A DNA stretch of 64,000 nt from contig NZ_BMVR01000001.1 of NCBI RefSeq assembly GCF_014650815.1, forward strand, positions 1-64,000, in the 5' to 3' direction. The translations under genes and the position numbers were made by a program. Numbering within the stretch: position 1 is the stretch's first letter; each line of letters starts with the position of its first letter. Positions 8,075 to 16,728 of the stretch are shown one piece after another. The notes beneath the pieces are model-generated. The model was not told where the DNA came from. It was given only the letters and a program-made list of their open reading frames with translations, and did not search any database. The DNA comes from Streptomyces flavofungini. GTDB taxonomy: Bacteria > Actinomycetota > Actinomycetes > Streptomycetales > Streptomycetaceae.

Positions 8075-9342
8075 GGAGAATCATCCTGTGACTTGGATCC
8101 GACAGAGGTGCGGACGGGCTGGCCCGGGCTCCATTTGGTCAGCAGCAGCAGGGGTCCGGTCATGACGGTCGTCGCGACCGCCATGACGATGAGGGCGACG
8201 AACACCGGACGGGTCAGGATGTCCGCGTTGTAGCCCACCTTGAGCACGATCAGTTCGGTGAGGCCGCGGGTGTTCATGAGGATGCCGACGGTGACCGCGG
8301 TCTGCTTCGGCTGGCCCGCCATCCGGGTACCGAAGTAGCTGCCCATCCCCTTGCCCAGAACCGCGAGCAGGATCGCGCCCGCCGTGAGCGCCCAGGGCAG
8401 CGGGCCGATGCCGCCCGCGAACACGGTCACTCCCGTCACCACGAAGAAGAACGGGATCATGCCTCGGCCCAGGTTCGTCACCCTGTTGGCCACCTGCTGC
8501 CACGGGCCGTCCGGCGGCAGGGCGAGACCGACGAGCACCGCTCCGAAGATCGCGGTGAGACCCAGCCGTTCCACGGTGAGCGCCATGGTGAGCGCGATCG
8601 CGCCCAGGAGCACCGCGGTGACGAGGGGCCGCTGTTCGCACAGGTTGTGGGCGGCCCGGGTACGCAGAGCGCTGCGCACTCCCAACGCCGCCGCCGCGCC
8701 CCCGCCGAGCACCACGACGGACTGGACGAATCCGTTCAACTCGCCGGTGCTGAGCCCGACCGCCACGGACAACAGCAGCCAGCCGACCGTGTCGATGACC
8801 ACGGCTGCGGTCATCGACAGGCGTCCCTCCAGGGTGTCGGTCGCGTTCCGCTCGGCGAGGATCCTCGCCAGCACGGGCACCGCCGTGATCGACAGCGCCA
8901 CGGCGCACATCAACACGAAGGCGGGCAGCGGTGCGCTGCCCCGGACATCGGGGTCGTCCGACAGGAGGATCCAGCCGGCGAACAGCACGCCGGAGAACAT
9001 GGCGGGCACGAGTCCGCCCGCCACCAGCCACGCGGACGTCCGCAACGAACTCCGGTGGGCACCGAGCCGGAGCTTGTGCGCCAGCCCGACGAGGAACAGC
9101 ACCAGGCCGACTTCGGCCACCAGCTTCATGATGTCGAGGACGTCGCCCGGCAGCACCGCGTCGAACTTCGAGCGGCCGAGGAGTGCCACCGCGGCAGGCC
9201 CGGCGAGCAGGCCTGCCACGATCTCACCCACGGTTTCCGGTTGCCGCAGCAGGCGCGCCGCGCTCCGACCGGCATAGCCGATCACCAGCACGACGGCCAG
9301 GGCCGCGGCAACATGGACCCCCGTCAGCAGGAAGTCAGTCAC
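8071..9342 (-). CDS. Kef-type cation/proton antiporter (CPA2)
   Basis: A 423-residue membrane protein with about 12 hydrophobic segments, matching the Na+/H+ exchanger domain of the CPA2 family. It has ETVGEIVAGLLAGPAA early, then ALSITAVPVLARILAE and TRGLTELIVLKVG in the conserved transport core. There is no C-terminal NAD-binding RCK domain. The start is a GTG overlapping the halogenase stop as GTGA, and its own stop overlaps the flavin reductase start. It is thus translationally coupled between the two halogenation enzymes. Export, pH balance or ion supply are all possible roles; the sequence does not decide. Confidence 0.88.
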   Translation of the reverse strand: MTDFLLTGVHVAAALAVVLVIGYAGRSAARLLRQPETVGEIVAGLLAGPAAVALLGRSKFDAVLPGDVLDIMKLVAEVGLVLFLVGLAHKLRLGAHRSSLRTSAWLVAGGLVPAMFSGVLFAGWILLSDDPDVRGSAPLPAFVLMCAVALSITAVPVLARILAERNATDTLEGRLSMTAAVVIDTVGWLLLSVAVGLSTGELNGFVQSVVVLGGGAAAALGVRSALRTRAAHNLCEQRPLVTAVLLGAIALTMALTVERLGLTAIFGAVLVGLALPPDGPWQQVANRVTNLGRGMIPFFFVVTGVTVFAGGIGPLPWALTAGAILLAVLGKGMGSYFGTRMAGQPKQTAVTVGILMNTRGLTELIVLKVGYNADILTRPVFVALIVMAVATTVMTGPLLLLTKWSPGQPVRTSVGSKSQDDSP

Positions 9343-10910
9343 GACCGTTCACGCATCGACGCGAAGTACTCGTAGGTGCTCGGCAGCGTCTCGATCAGGT
9401 GCCGCGACTTGTCACGGATGGCCGCGAACTCCTTGTGGGCCGCCGCGGTGTCGGACATGCCCAGGGAGGGCGTCGCCCTGGCCGGGATGGCGCCGGTGCC
9501 GAGCAGGATGCACATGTAGGAGTACGGCGGCAGGCCGTGGTAGTAGGGGAAGACGTTCTCCGAGTCGGGCAGCTGCACCTTCCAGCGCTCCAGGCGCTCG
9601 GCGAGCCCGTCCGGGACGGCCCGGGTCTTGGTGTCCTTCCAGTACTGGGTGTCGTCGCGACCCGCGCCCTGGTAGTGCAGGACCAGGAACTCCCGTACGC
9701 CGTCCATGACGTTGGCGATGGACGAGTTGTAGCTCTTGCGCAGCTCCGGGCTCCAGTCGGCGGCCGGGAAGTGCTTCACCATCTGCTCGATCGCGTGGTG
9801 GATGAAGAAGATCCCGGTCGACTCCAGCGGCTCGACGAAGCCGCTGGCCAGGCCGATGGCGACACAGTTGTTCTTCCACGACTGCTCGCTGCGGCCGATC
9901 CGCATCCGGATGTGGTTGGCCTCGACCTCGGCGGCCTCCGGGCCGACGAACTCGCGCAGCGTGCGCTCGGCCTCCTCCGGCGAGAGGTAGTCCTTGGCGT
10001 AGACGTAGCCCGTGCCGATCCGCCCGAACAGCGGGATCGTCCAGATCCAGCCCGCGTCCTGCGCGGTGGCCTGGGTGTACGGGTTGATGCCGCGCTTCTC
10101 CATGTCCAGCGGGACCTGGAGGGCGACCGCGCTGTCGTTGGGCAGCGTGTCCTGGTAGGAGATGAACGGCACTTCGAGCGCCTTGTTCAGGAGCACGCCC
10201 CGGAACCCGGTGCAGTCGACGAACAGGTCGCCCTCGAGGGACCCGTGGTCCTTGGTGACGATGTGGTCGATCCACCCGCGCTCGTCGAGCCGCACGTCCT
10301 GGACCTCGTCGATGATGTGGTGCACACCGCGGTCCGTCGAGTACTTGGTGAGGTACTTGGCGAGCAGCGCCGCCTCGAAGTGGTAGGCGTACGGGAACTG
10401 CGTCTTGCCCTGGTGCTCCGACATGGTGAGACCGGAGAGCTCCTTGGCGCCCTCGGCGAACCCCTGGTCGATCAGCGAGCCGTCCAGGAAGCGCGGGCTG
10501 CGTCCGGCGTCACAGAGGTTCGCCATGACGAAGCAGTCGGTGTCGAACCGGTCGGTGGGGCCGTCCTGCAGCCACCAGTCGGTCAGCGGGAACCCGTTGA
10601 CCGTGGGCATCTGCTCGAACGGGTGGTAGAAGTGATGCCCCTTGCGCCGCCAGTCCTGGAACCGGACGGCCAGCTTGTAGGTGGCGTTGCACGCCGGCAT
10701 CCACTCCTCTTCCTTGAGGTCGAGGAACTCGAAGAAGTGCCGGATATCGCTGAAGGTCGCTTCGCCGACCCCGATCGTGCCGATCTTGCCGGACTCAACG
10801 AGGGTTACCGAAATCTTGTCGCCGAATGCCTTCTTCAAGTAAGAGGCAGTCATCCACCCCGCCGTACCGCCGCCTACGATCACGACCCTGTCAGGGTTCT
10901 TCGTACTCAT
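9339..10910 (-). CDS. FAD-dependent tryptophan halogenase (PyrH-like)
   Basis: A 523-residue flavin-dependent halogenase. Visible are the dinucleotide motif VIVGGGTAGWM at residues 11-20, the catalytic lysine at residue 79 (TYKLAVRF), the WxWxIP signature as WIWTIP at 288-293 and the PLESTG glutamate near 363. The N-terminal stretch and motifs such as IGVGEATFS and QFPYAYHF closely recall the tryptophan 5-halogenase PyrH, so 5-chlorination of tryptophan is the best guess; regiochemistry cannot be proved from reading. The start is the ATG with AGAGG upstream, 17 codons inside the longest frame. It is first in an operon with the antiporter and flavin reductase. A chlorotryptophan in the peptide product is inferred. 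Confidence 0.94.
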   Translation of the reverse strand: MSTKNPDRVVIVGGGTAGWMTASYLKKAFGDKISVTLVESGKIGTIGVGEATFSDIRHFFEFLDLKEEEWMPACNATYKLAVRFQDWRRKGHHFYHPFEQMPTVNGFPLTDWWLQDGPTDRFDTDCFVMANLCDAGRSPRFLDGSLIDQGFAEGAKELSGLTMSEHQGKTQFPYAYHFEAALLAKYLTKYSTDRGVHHIIDEVQDVRLDERGWIDHIVTKDHGSLEGDLFVDCTGFRGVLLNKALEVPFISYQDTLPNDSAVALQVPLDMEKRGINPYTQATAQDAGWIWTIPLFGRIGTGYVYAKDYLSPEEAERTLREFVGPEAAEVEANHIRMRIGRSEQSWKNNCVAIGLASGFVEPLESTGIFFIHHAIEQMVKHFPAADWSPELRKSYNSSIANVMDGVREFLVLHYQGAGRDDTQYWKDTKTRAVPDGLAERLERWKVQLPDSENVFPYYHGLPPYSYMCILLGTGAIPARATPSLGMSDTAAAHKEFAAIRDKSRHLIETLPSTYEYFASMRERS

Positions 10911-11081
10911 CCCAGCACCTCTGGTCCAGTTGTCGGCCTGAATTCCAGGCGCGTGCGTCACTTATCGCCAACACTGACGCCGGGATCTATCAAGCTTCTA
11001 TTCTCGGGCCACTTTTGAGGACCGCTCGGGATTCCGAGGTGCTTACCGGAGCTGCCGCCGTCGGCGCGCTATTCATGAGCA

Positions 11082-11126
11082 CACAAAACGGCCGCCGCAG
11101 GATGTTCCCGCGACGGCCGCTTTGTG
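11082..11126. terminator. Hairpin terminator after S9 peptidase gene
   Basis: A 16-bp stem with two mismatches (left arm ACGGCCGCCG, right arm CGACGGCCGC) is flanked by A-rich and T-rich ends, so it can act on both strands. It lies just beyond the stop of the peptidase gene and upstream of the halogenase promoter. Confidence 0.75.
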
Positions 11127-11142
11127 CGATGCGATGTGTTTC

Positions 11143-13431
11143 TCAGCCGAACAGTTCCGCAAGGGCTTCCATGTCCATCGGCACCGGAGAGAGCCGGTAA
11201 TCGGCCGGAGGCTCCACACCGAGGAGATGGCGGACGAGGAAGTCCCACTTACGCCGGTTCACGTAATGCTCGTAGCCGAAGTACATGTGATCGGCTCCGG
11301 GGACGATGACCAGATCGAAATCCTTGTCCGCGGCGATCAGGGCATCGGCGAGCCGGAGCGTCAGGTCGGGCGAGACACGGTCGTCCAGGCCGCCGTGGAG
11401 CAGCAGCAGCTTCCCTTCGAGGCGGTCGGCGATGTCCACGTTGGACGTCGCGGCGTAGGCGGCCTCGTCGAAGGGGCCGTGGTAGGCCTCGGCGTGCTCC
11501 TTGTCGAGGTAGCGGAAGTCGTGCATCCCGGACTCCGCGACGCCGACCTTGAACAGCTCGGGGAAGTCGAGCAGCGCCCGCAGAGCGGCGAACCCGCCCG
11601 CCGAGGTGCCGGTCGCCCCCACCCGGTCCAGGTCCATCCAGGGCCGGGTCGCAGCCAGTTCGCGCACCGCCGACACGTGGTCGGCCAGGCCGGCGGCCAG
11701 CTTGCCGTAGGTGGCGTCGTGGAACTCCTTGCCGCGCCCGGGCGTGCCCGCCCCGTCCACCGCAATCACGACGAAGCCCAGCGCGGCGAGCGCCTCGGCT
11801 TCGTACCCGTACCAGCCGGGATCGAACGACGGGCTGACCCGGTTGTCCATCGGGAGGGCGTGGGGGTGGTCGATGACGGGGTACCGGCGGCTGGGGTCGA
11901 ACCCGTGCGGCCGGTACAGCAGGCCGTATATCTCCGTCTCCCCGTCGGCGCCGGTCGCCCGGAACCGCTCCGGCGCGCTCCAGCCGCACGCGGTGAGCCG
12001 CGTGATGTCGGCACGCTCCAGTTCGACGAGCGCCTTTCCGTCCCAGTCGCGGACGGTGGCGGTCGGCGGGGTGTCCGTCGTGGACGCGGAGTCGATGAAG
12101 AACTCCCCGTTCTCCGCCACCGTGACGACGTGGTCGAACGCGTCGTCAGTGACCTTGGCGAACCCGGTTCCGTCCAGGTTCACACGGCACACGGTCCGGC
12201 GGTAGGGGTCCTCCTCGACGAGCCCGGACGCGATGAAGTGGACCACCCGCCGCTCCTCGTCGACGCGCAGGATCTCCTGCACCGCCCACGGGCCCGACGT
12301 CACCTGCCCGCGCAGCTCACCGGAGTCGGTCCCGTACAGGTAGAGGTGGCCCCACCCGTCCCGCTGCGAGTACCAGAGCAGCTCCCGCCCGCCCGAGAGG
12401 AGCCTGACCATCGGCTGCTGCAGCTCCCGCTGCGCGGGCTCCACCCGCGTCTCACCGGTCTCGCTGACCACGGTCCGCACCTCGCCGGACTCCGGGTCGA
12501 GCCGGTACAGGCTCAGGGTGTGGACGCCTTCTTGTCCCCAGCCCAGGTAGTACACCGCGGACCCGTCCTCCGCCCACCACGCCCACCGGCGGAAGATCGG
12601 CGACATCACCGACATCCCCACCGGGTCCGCCTGTGCGGTGACGACCGTGCCGTTCTCGATGTCGATCACCACGAACTCGGCGACGGTCGAGCTGTCGTCC
12701 CCGGGGTGGGGGTACCGCTGGCTCAGCAGCCTCGGCTCGCCCCCCGCGGCGGGGGCGGAGTCCACCAGGTGCGTGCGGCGGACACCCCGGTTGTCGGTGC
12801 GGTGGGTCAGCAGCCGCGTCCCGTCGGGCGACCACGCGACGCAGGGCGGCAGGTGGGGAAGTCCGACCTTCGCCAGCAGGGTGGAGTACATGAGGTAGTC
12901 GGGGCTCGCGCCGTAGTCGACGTCCTCGGTGCCGTCGGACGTCAGCGCCCAGTCGCGGCTGCCGTCCAGGGAACGCGCGCGGAGATCGTGACCGGCGCGG
13001 TACACGGCGAATTTACGGTCCGGCGAAGGGACTTCGAGAGGGTTTCCGGGCGGGGCACCCTCGGTCTTCCGGCATGCGTAGTCGTCGAGGGATACCCGCC
13101 AATGCTCGCCGAAAGCATCGAATTCCACCGCACCCGTGGTCAGTTCGACAGCGAAGAACGGCAGTGCAGCCGCATCGACTTCCTGTCCCGATTCCTTGGC
13201 CAGCGCGCCCGCGAGCCTCTTGTGATCGAATGCGACATCCCTGACACCCGCTTTGGTGTCGACCTGAATGAAGCGCTTCCCCTCGGGAGTTCCGACGGTG
13301 TACCAGAAGCGAGACCCGTCCTCGATCCAGCGCGGCCTGATATTGGTCCCGAGGACGAGGTCCCGGCGATTGTGCCGCAGCAACCGTTCTGCCGTCTCGT
13401 AGACCCGCCCGTCGAGTCGAGTCGCATGCAT
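11143..13431 (-). CDS. S9 family prolyl oligopeptidase/DPP IV-like peptidase
   Basis: A 762-residue serine peptidase. The first ~510 residues are a DPP IV-type beta-propeller (RPRWIEDGSRFWYTVG and WSPDGTRLL blades) and the last ~220 an alpha/beta hydrolase. The catalytic serine is in GATGTSAGGFAA near residue 610, the acid in GGLDDRVSP near 680 and the histidine in GADHMYFG near 710. No signal peptide is seen, so it is probably cytoplasmic. The start is the ATG with GAAGG 7 nt upstream; a longer frame lacks one. It is a single-gene unit between two terminators inside the NRPS cluster, with a palindrome 190 bp upstream. Maturation or self-resistance cleavage of the peptide product is inferred. 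Confidence 0.92.
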   Translation of the reverse strand: MHATRLDGRVYETAERLLRHNRRDLVLGTNIRPRWIEDGSRFWYTVGTPEGKRFIQVDTKAGVRDVAFDHKRLAGALAKESGQEVDAAALPFFAVELTTGAVEFDAFGEHWRVSLDDYACRKTEGAPPGNPLEVPSPDRKFAVYRAGHDLRARSLDGSRDWALTSDGTEDVDYGASPDYLMYSTLLAKVGLPHLPPCVAWSPDGTRLLTHRTDNRGVRRTHLVDSAPAAGGEPRLLSQRYPHPGDDSSTVAEFVVIDIENGTVVTAQADPVGMSVMSPIFRRWAWWAEDGSAVYYLGWGQEGVHTLSLYRLDPESGEVRTVVSETGETRVEPAQRELQQPMVRLLSGGRELLWYSQRDGWGHLYLYGTDSGELRGQVTSGPWAVQEILRVDEERRVVHFIASGLVEEDPYRRTVCRVNLDGTGFAKVTDDAFDHVVTVAENGEFFIDSASTTDTPPTATVRDWDGKALVELERADITRLTACGWSAPERFRATGADGETEIYGLLYRPHGFDPSRRYPVIDHPHALPMDNRVSPSFDPGWYGYEAEALAALGFVVIAVDGAGTPGRGKEFHDATYGKLAAGLADHVSAVRELAATRPWMDLDRVGATGTSAGGFAALRALLDFPELFKVGVAESGMHDFRYLDKEHAEAYHGPFDEAAYAATSNVDIADRLEGKLLLLHGGLDDRVSPDLTLRLADALIAADKDFDLVIVPGADHMYFGYEHYVNRRKWDFLVRHLLGVEPPADYRLSPVPMDMEALAELFG

Positions 13432-13619
13432 TGGTTGACCTTCTTTCGAGGTGGTTGCCGTGCAATCCGGGCCGGGGCGCATTACCCGCGGATCACCGGC
13501 CGCGCCGATCTGGGATGACCTCATTGCTATCAGTCGGCATCGATCGCGTCGACGAGAAGCGGGACAAGAGGAGGCACGCGGCGGGGAGGCGGCGCGGCAG
13601 GGGCAGCAGGAGGGGGAGT

Positions 13620-13637
13620 TGTCCCGTCGGCAGGACA
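13620..13637. promoter_or_regulatory. 18-bp palindrome, site 3
   Basis: TGTCCCGTCGGCAGGACA differs from site 1 at one base. It lies 190 bp upstream of the S9 peptidase ATG, in the 290-bp gap before the ABC exporter terminator, and ties this gene to the same putative regulator as the thioesterase operon. Confidence 0.58.
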
Positions 13638-13648
13638 GGACACACGAG

Positions 13649-13680
13649 TGCCCTGAGCCGGAGGTCTCCGGCTCAGGGCA
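13649..13680. terminator. Perfect hairpin terminator after ABC exporter genes
   Basis: A perfect 15-bp stem (arms GCCCTGAGCCGGAG and CTCCGGCTCAGGGC extended by one T-A pair) with a minimal loop lies 43 bp beyond the permease stop. It ends the minus-strand drrAB-like transcript. Confidence 0.8.
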
Positions 13681-13722
13681 TCAGTATGTCGGCTCTCGGA
13701 CGCGGCCCGCCCGGCCCACGGG

Positions 13723-14520
13723 CTAGCGCGTGGTCTCGCGGTTGAAGACCGCCCGCGCCCACAGGTAGCCGACCACGATGAGGCCGAGGCACCAGGCGAT
13801 GGCCTTCAGACCGTCGTTGCCGATCTCGGTGCCCAGCATCAGCCCGCGGAGCGTCTCGTTGATCGGGGTGAAGGGCTGGTACTCGGCGAACCAGCGGAGC
13901 CCGACCGGCATCGAGTCGGGGGTGACCACGGCGCTGCCGAGGAACGGCAGGAACGTCAGCGGGGTGGGCGCGTTGCTCGCCGTCTCGATGGTCTTGGCTC
14001 CCATGCCCATCGCGGCCGACAGCCAGGTGACGGCGAAGGCGAGCAGCACGAGCAGGCCGATGGCGGCGAGCCACTCGATGGGGGAGGCGTCCGGCCGGAA
14101 GCCCACCACGAACGCGAGGCCGAGGACGAAGACAAGGCTGATCATGGTCTGGATGACGCTGCCGACCACATGCCCCACCAGCACGGAGGCACGGGAGATG
14201 GCCATGGTGCGGAAGCGGTTGATGATGCCTTCGGTCATGTCCGTGCACACGGACACCGCGGTCGTGACGCCGCCGGAGGTGACCGCCATCAAGATGATGC
14301 CGGGAACGACGAAGTTGGTGTATTCGCCACGGTCGTTCGAGGCGCCCGGCAGTCCGAGGCCGTTTCCGATCGCACCGCCGAAGACGTACACGAAGAGCAG
14401 CAGCATCACGACCGGCATGGCCGCGACGGAGAGCGTGATCGTGGGATAGCGGTACATGTGCTTCAGATTGCGGCGCAACATCGTCATCGAGTCACGCACG
14501 GCGTACGCGGAAGTGCTCAT
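13723..14520 (-). CDS. ABC-2 type exporter permease (DrrB-like)
   Basis: A 265-residue integral membrane protein of the ABC-2 permease family. It starts with a short cytoplasmic segment, then about six hydrophobic helices (TLSVAAMPVVMLLLFVYVFG, GIILMAVTSGGVTTAVSV, AAIGLLVLLAFAVTWLSAA). The motif GIINRFRTMAISRASVLVGH is typical of DrrB-like drug exporters. It overlaps the ATPase gene by 4 nt and completes a two-gene exporter, most likely for the cluster's peptide product or for self-protection. Confidence 0.92.
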   Translation of the reverse strand: MSTSAYAVRDSMTMLRRNLKHMYRYPTITLSVAAMPVVMLLLFVYVFGGAIGNGLGLPGASNDRGEYTNFVVPGIILMAVTSGGVTTAVSVCTDMTEGIINRFRTMAISRASVLVGHVVGSVIQTMISLVFVLGLAFVVGFRPDASPIEWLAAIGLLVLLAFAVTWLSAAMGMGAKTIETASNAPTPLTFLPFLGSAVVTPDSMPVGLRWFAEYQPFTPINETLRGLMLGTEIGNDGLKAIAWCLGLIVVGYLWARAVFNRETTR

Positions 14521-15515
14521 CGCAGGGACTCCTTCGCAAGTTCCGTGTTGTCAGATACCTGGCCGGGAACCTGGTTGCCGGTCAGAGCGAGGAAGACATC
14601 GTCGAGATCGGGTGTGTGCACCGTCAGCGCCTCGGCCTCGATCTGTGCGGCGTCCAGCCGGTCGAGCACGGTGCGCAGCGCCGGGATGCTCCCGTCGTTG
14701 GGGACCTGGAGCGTGAGCGCTTCGTCGTCGCGCAGGGCCTGGCCCAGGGCGCGGGCCGCCACGTCGAGGCGGTGCACATCGGCGAACTGGAGTCGGATGT
14801 GGCCACCCGGGATGCGCCGCTTGAGCTCGGCCGCCGTGCCCTCGGCGACGATCTTCCCGCCGTCGAGGACGGCGATCCGGTCGGCGAGCTGGTCGGCCTC
14901 TTCCAGGTACTGCGTGGTGAGGAAGATCGTCGTGCCCTCGGCGACGAGGTCGTGGATGATCTGCCACAGGTTGCGGCGGCTGCGGGGGTCGAGGCCGGTC
15001 GTCGGCTCGTCGAGGAAGATGATGCTCGGCCTGCCGACCAGGGTCATGGCGAGGTCGAGCTTGCGCCGCATGCCGCCGGAGAAGGTGATGGCGGGCTTGT
15101 CGGCGACCTCGGTCAGGTCGAACCGCTCGAGCAGCGCGGCGGCCCGCTGCTTGCCCTCGTTGCGGGGCAGGTGGTGCAGGTCGGCCATCAGGATGATGTT
15201 CTCCCTGGCGGTCAGCAGGTTGTCCACCGCCGAGAACTGCCCGGTCACACCGATCTCGGCCCGGACCGCGTCCGGCTCCCGGTCCAGCACGTGCCCCGCG
15301 ACCTGCGCCTGCCCCGCGTCGGCGGAGATGAGCGTGGACAGGATCTGCACGGTGGTGGTCTTTCCCGCACCGTTGGGACCGAGCAGGGAGAAGACCGTTC
15401 CCGCCGGCACCTCCAGGTCGACCCCGTCGAGTACGACCTTCTCTCCGTATGCCTTGCGCAGTCCGAGGGCTGAGATCCCCTTGGGCTGGCCGGCCATATG
15501 GGCGGTCGCGGTCAT
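14517..15515 (-). CDS. ABC exporter ATPase (DrrA-like)
   Basis: A 332-residue nucleotide-binding subunit of the DrrA drug-resistance family. Walker A is GPNGAGKTTT near residue 50, the signature SGGMRRKLDLAMTL near 148, and Walker B with catalytic glutamate is IIFLDEPTTGLDPRSR. The ~80-residue C-terminal extension (after LDGGKIVAEGTAAELK) is normal for DrrA proteins. It is the first gene of the exporter pair and its stop overlaps the permease start. No copy of the cluster palindrome was found upstream, so its control may differ. Confidence 0.93.
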   Translation of the reverse strand: MTATAHMAGQPKGISALGLRKAYGEKVVLDGVDLEVPAGTVFSLLGPNGAGKTTTVQILSTLISADAGQAQVAGHVLDREPDAVRAEIGVTGQFSAVDNLLTARENIILMADLHHLPRNEGKQRAAALLERFDLTEVADKPAITFSGGMRRKLDLAMTLVGRPSIIFLDEPTTGLDPRSRRNLWQIIHDLVAEGTTIFLTTQYLEEADQLADRIAVLDGGKIVAEGTAAELKRRIPGGHIRLQFADVHRLDVAARALGQALRDDEALTLQVPNDGSIPALRTVLDRLDAAQIEAEALTVHTPDLDDVFLALTGNQVPGQVSDNTELAKESLR

Positions 15516-15868
15516 GATGCCCCTCCTTTTCGTGGCTGTTGCGAAGGTCGGTCTGTGCGGTTCATGGTCGTGTCACCGGCCTGGGCGGTTGGCGAACGGC
15601 CTGCTCGTACAACGGTGTTGTGCGTGGTGGACGCGGTGCGCAAGGCTGGTGCGACGCCGGCCGCGCCCCGGCGTCGACCGTCCTCGGCCCGGCTTCGCGG
15701 GTGAGCGCGACCGAGACATCCCGGCGGGGTGTCCGCCGGGGCCGGCTCAGCGGCCGACTCCAGCGATCCGGCGGGAGATCCTGCGGGGGCACACAGGTCC
15801 GCACCGCCCGCGACAGCGACGGCCACGAACGTGCGCCGGGGACTGTCCACATGCAGCGCGAGGTCCAT
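15512..15868 (-). pseudogene. Decayed ribbon-helix-helix/HicB-like regulator gene
   Basis: The stretch from the ATG at 15868 begins MDLALHVDSPRR and later reads SLESAAEP. From memory, a widespread Streptomyces ribbon-helix-helix protein annotated as HicB-like begins MDLTPYVD.LRR.LAVAAEAGG and continues LTAPLESAVRL. Here the middle is garbled, the conserved C-terminal DNA-binding half is missing, and codon quality falls away, so I read it as a remnant; it could instead be chance. The operator-like GGCGCC palindromes upstream support a former autoregulated gene. Similarity is recalled, not searched. Confidence 0.4.
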
Positions 15869-15890
15869 GCCGCCATCATGACACAAATCT

Positions 15891-16177
15891 TGGCGCCATG
15901 ACGAGCCATGATGGCGCCACATACGTTCAGACGTACGGGACGGGTCGCCAGAGTAGGCGGTTCAGCCCTCCAAGAAGGCCGGACAGCACCGGGAGTTAGA
16001 TGTAACCTCTGGCCATGCCACAGGCGCCAGGATGGCGCAGTCGAGGCACCCCCGCACCCATGGCACACGTCGGAGACGCCGCCGGAGGAGGGCACGGGGG
16101 TGAGTTCGTCTCGTCAGGACACAGTGCCACGGCCACCGGGCCATGAGCTGGCAGCATCTTGGAGCCATGCATGGCGC
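15891..16177. promoter_or_regulatory. Three GGCGCC-centred operator-like palindromes
   Basis: Three related elements lie upstream of the decayed gene. At 15891-15919 arms TGGCGCCAT and ATGGCGCCA are separated by 11 bp; at 16023-16038 is GGCGCCAGGATGGCGC; at 16161-16177 is GGAGCCATGCATGGCGC. The rest of this roughly 800-bp interval (15516-16315) holds nothing else I can support as a gene. Confidence 0.45.
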
Positions 16178-16315
16178 GACGCGAAAGCGCTCCATGTCCG
16201 GCGTGCGCACGAGAGGCGCCCGGCGGGCGAGCGGCCCGGCAGGGAGAGTCCGAGGGGCGACGCGGAGAATCCGAGGGTTGGCGTGGAAAAGCCGACGCGG
16301 AAGAAGCGGAAGAAG

Positions 16316-16728
16316 CAGACGAGCCGAGCTGTACGCCGGGTTCTGTTCCCCGGGGCCTCGCGGCCGTCGGGGCGACGGCCATCCATCTAGGGCCGGCATT
16401 GCTGCCGGCCTCGTGCGGTCTACCCGCGGACTCGGGCGGGCAGCCCTCGGTCGTCCGCGCAGAAGCGCCTTTCTCGCGAAGAGGCGCTTCCTTTTGACCT
16501 TGCTCCAGGTGGGGTTTACCTAGCCGCCTGAGTCACCTCAGGCGCTGGTGGTCTCTTACACCACCGTTTCACCCTTACCGAGGACCGAGGTCCCCGGCGG
16601 TCTGTTCTCTGTGGCACTGTCCCGCGGGTCACCCCGGGTGGCCGTTAGCCACCACCTTGCCCTGTGGAGCCCGGACGTTCCTCGGGGAGATCCACAAGGA
16701 CCTCCACGCGGCCGTCCGCCCGGCTCGT
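16316..16728 (-). ncRNA. rnpB: RNase P RNA, bacterial type A
   Basis: On the minus strand the sequence carries hallmark RNase P RNA segments: GAGGAACGTCCGGGCTCCAC (CR-I), ACAGTGCCACAGAGAACAG, GGTAAGGGTGAAACGGTGG, GAGACCACCAGCGCC and CCTAGATGGATGGCCG, ending near ACAGCTCGGCTCGTCTG, whose last part pairs with the 5' CGAGCCGGGCGG to close P1. The order and ~410-nt length match Streptomyces rnpB. Ends are placed by the P1 helix and are good to a few bases. The 5' portion overlaps the 3' end of the EamA coding sequence, so its promoter must lie inside that gene. Confidence 0.95.

Noticed and set aside
1..15515. An MbtH-like helper gene for the NRPS
   Set aside because: No small NPxD-type MbtH motif was found in the visible part of the cluster; it may lie to the left.
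15908..16390. 160-codon plus-strand frame between the ABC ATPase and rnpB
   Set aside because: The translation is Arg/Pro-rich without conserved features and its 3' end runs antisense into rnpB.
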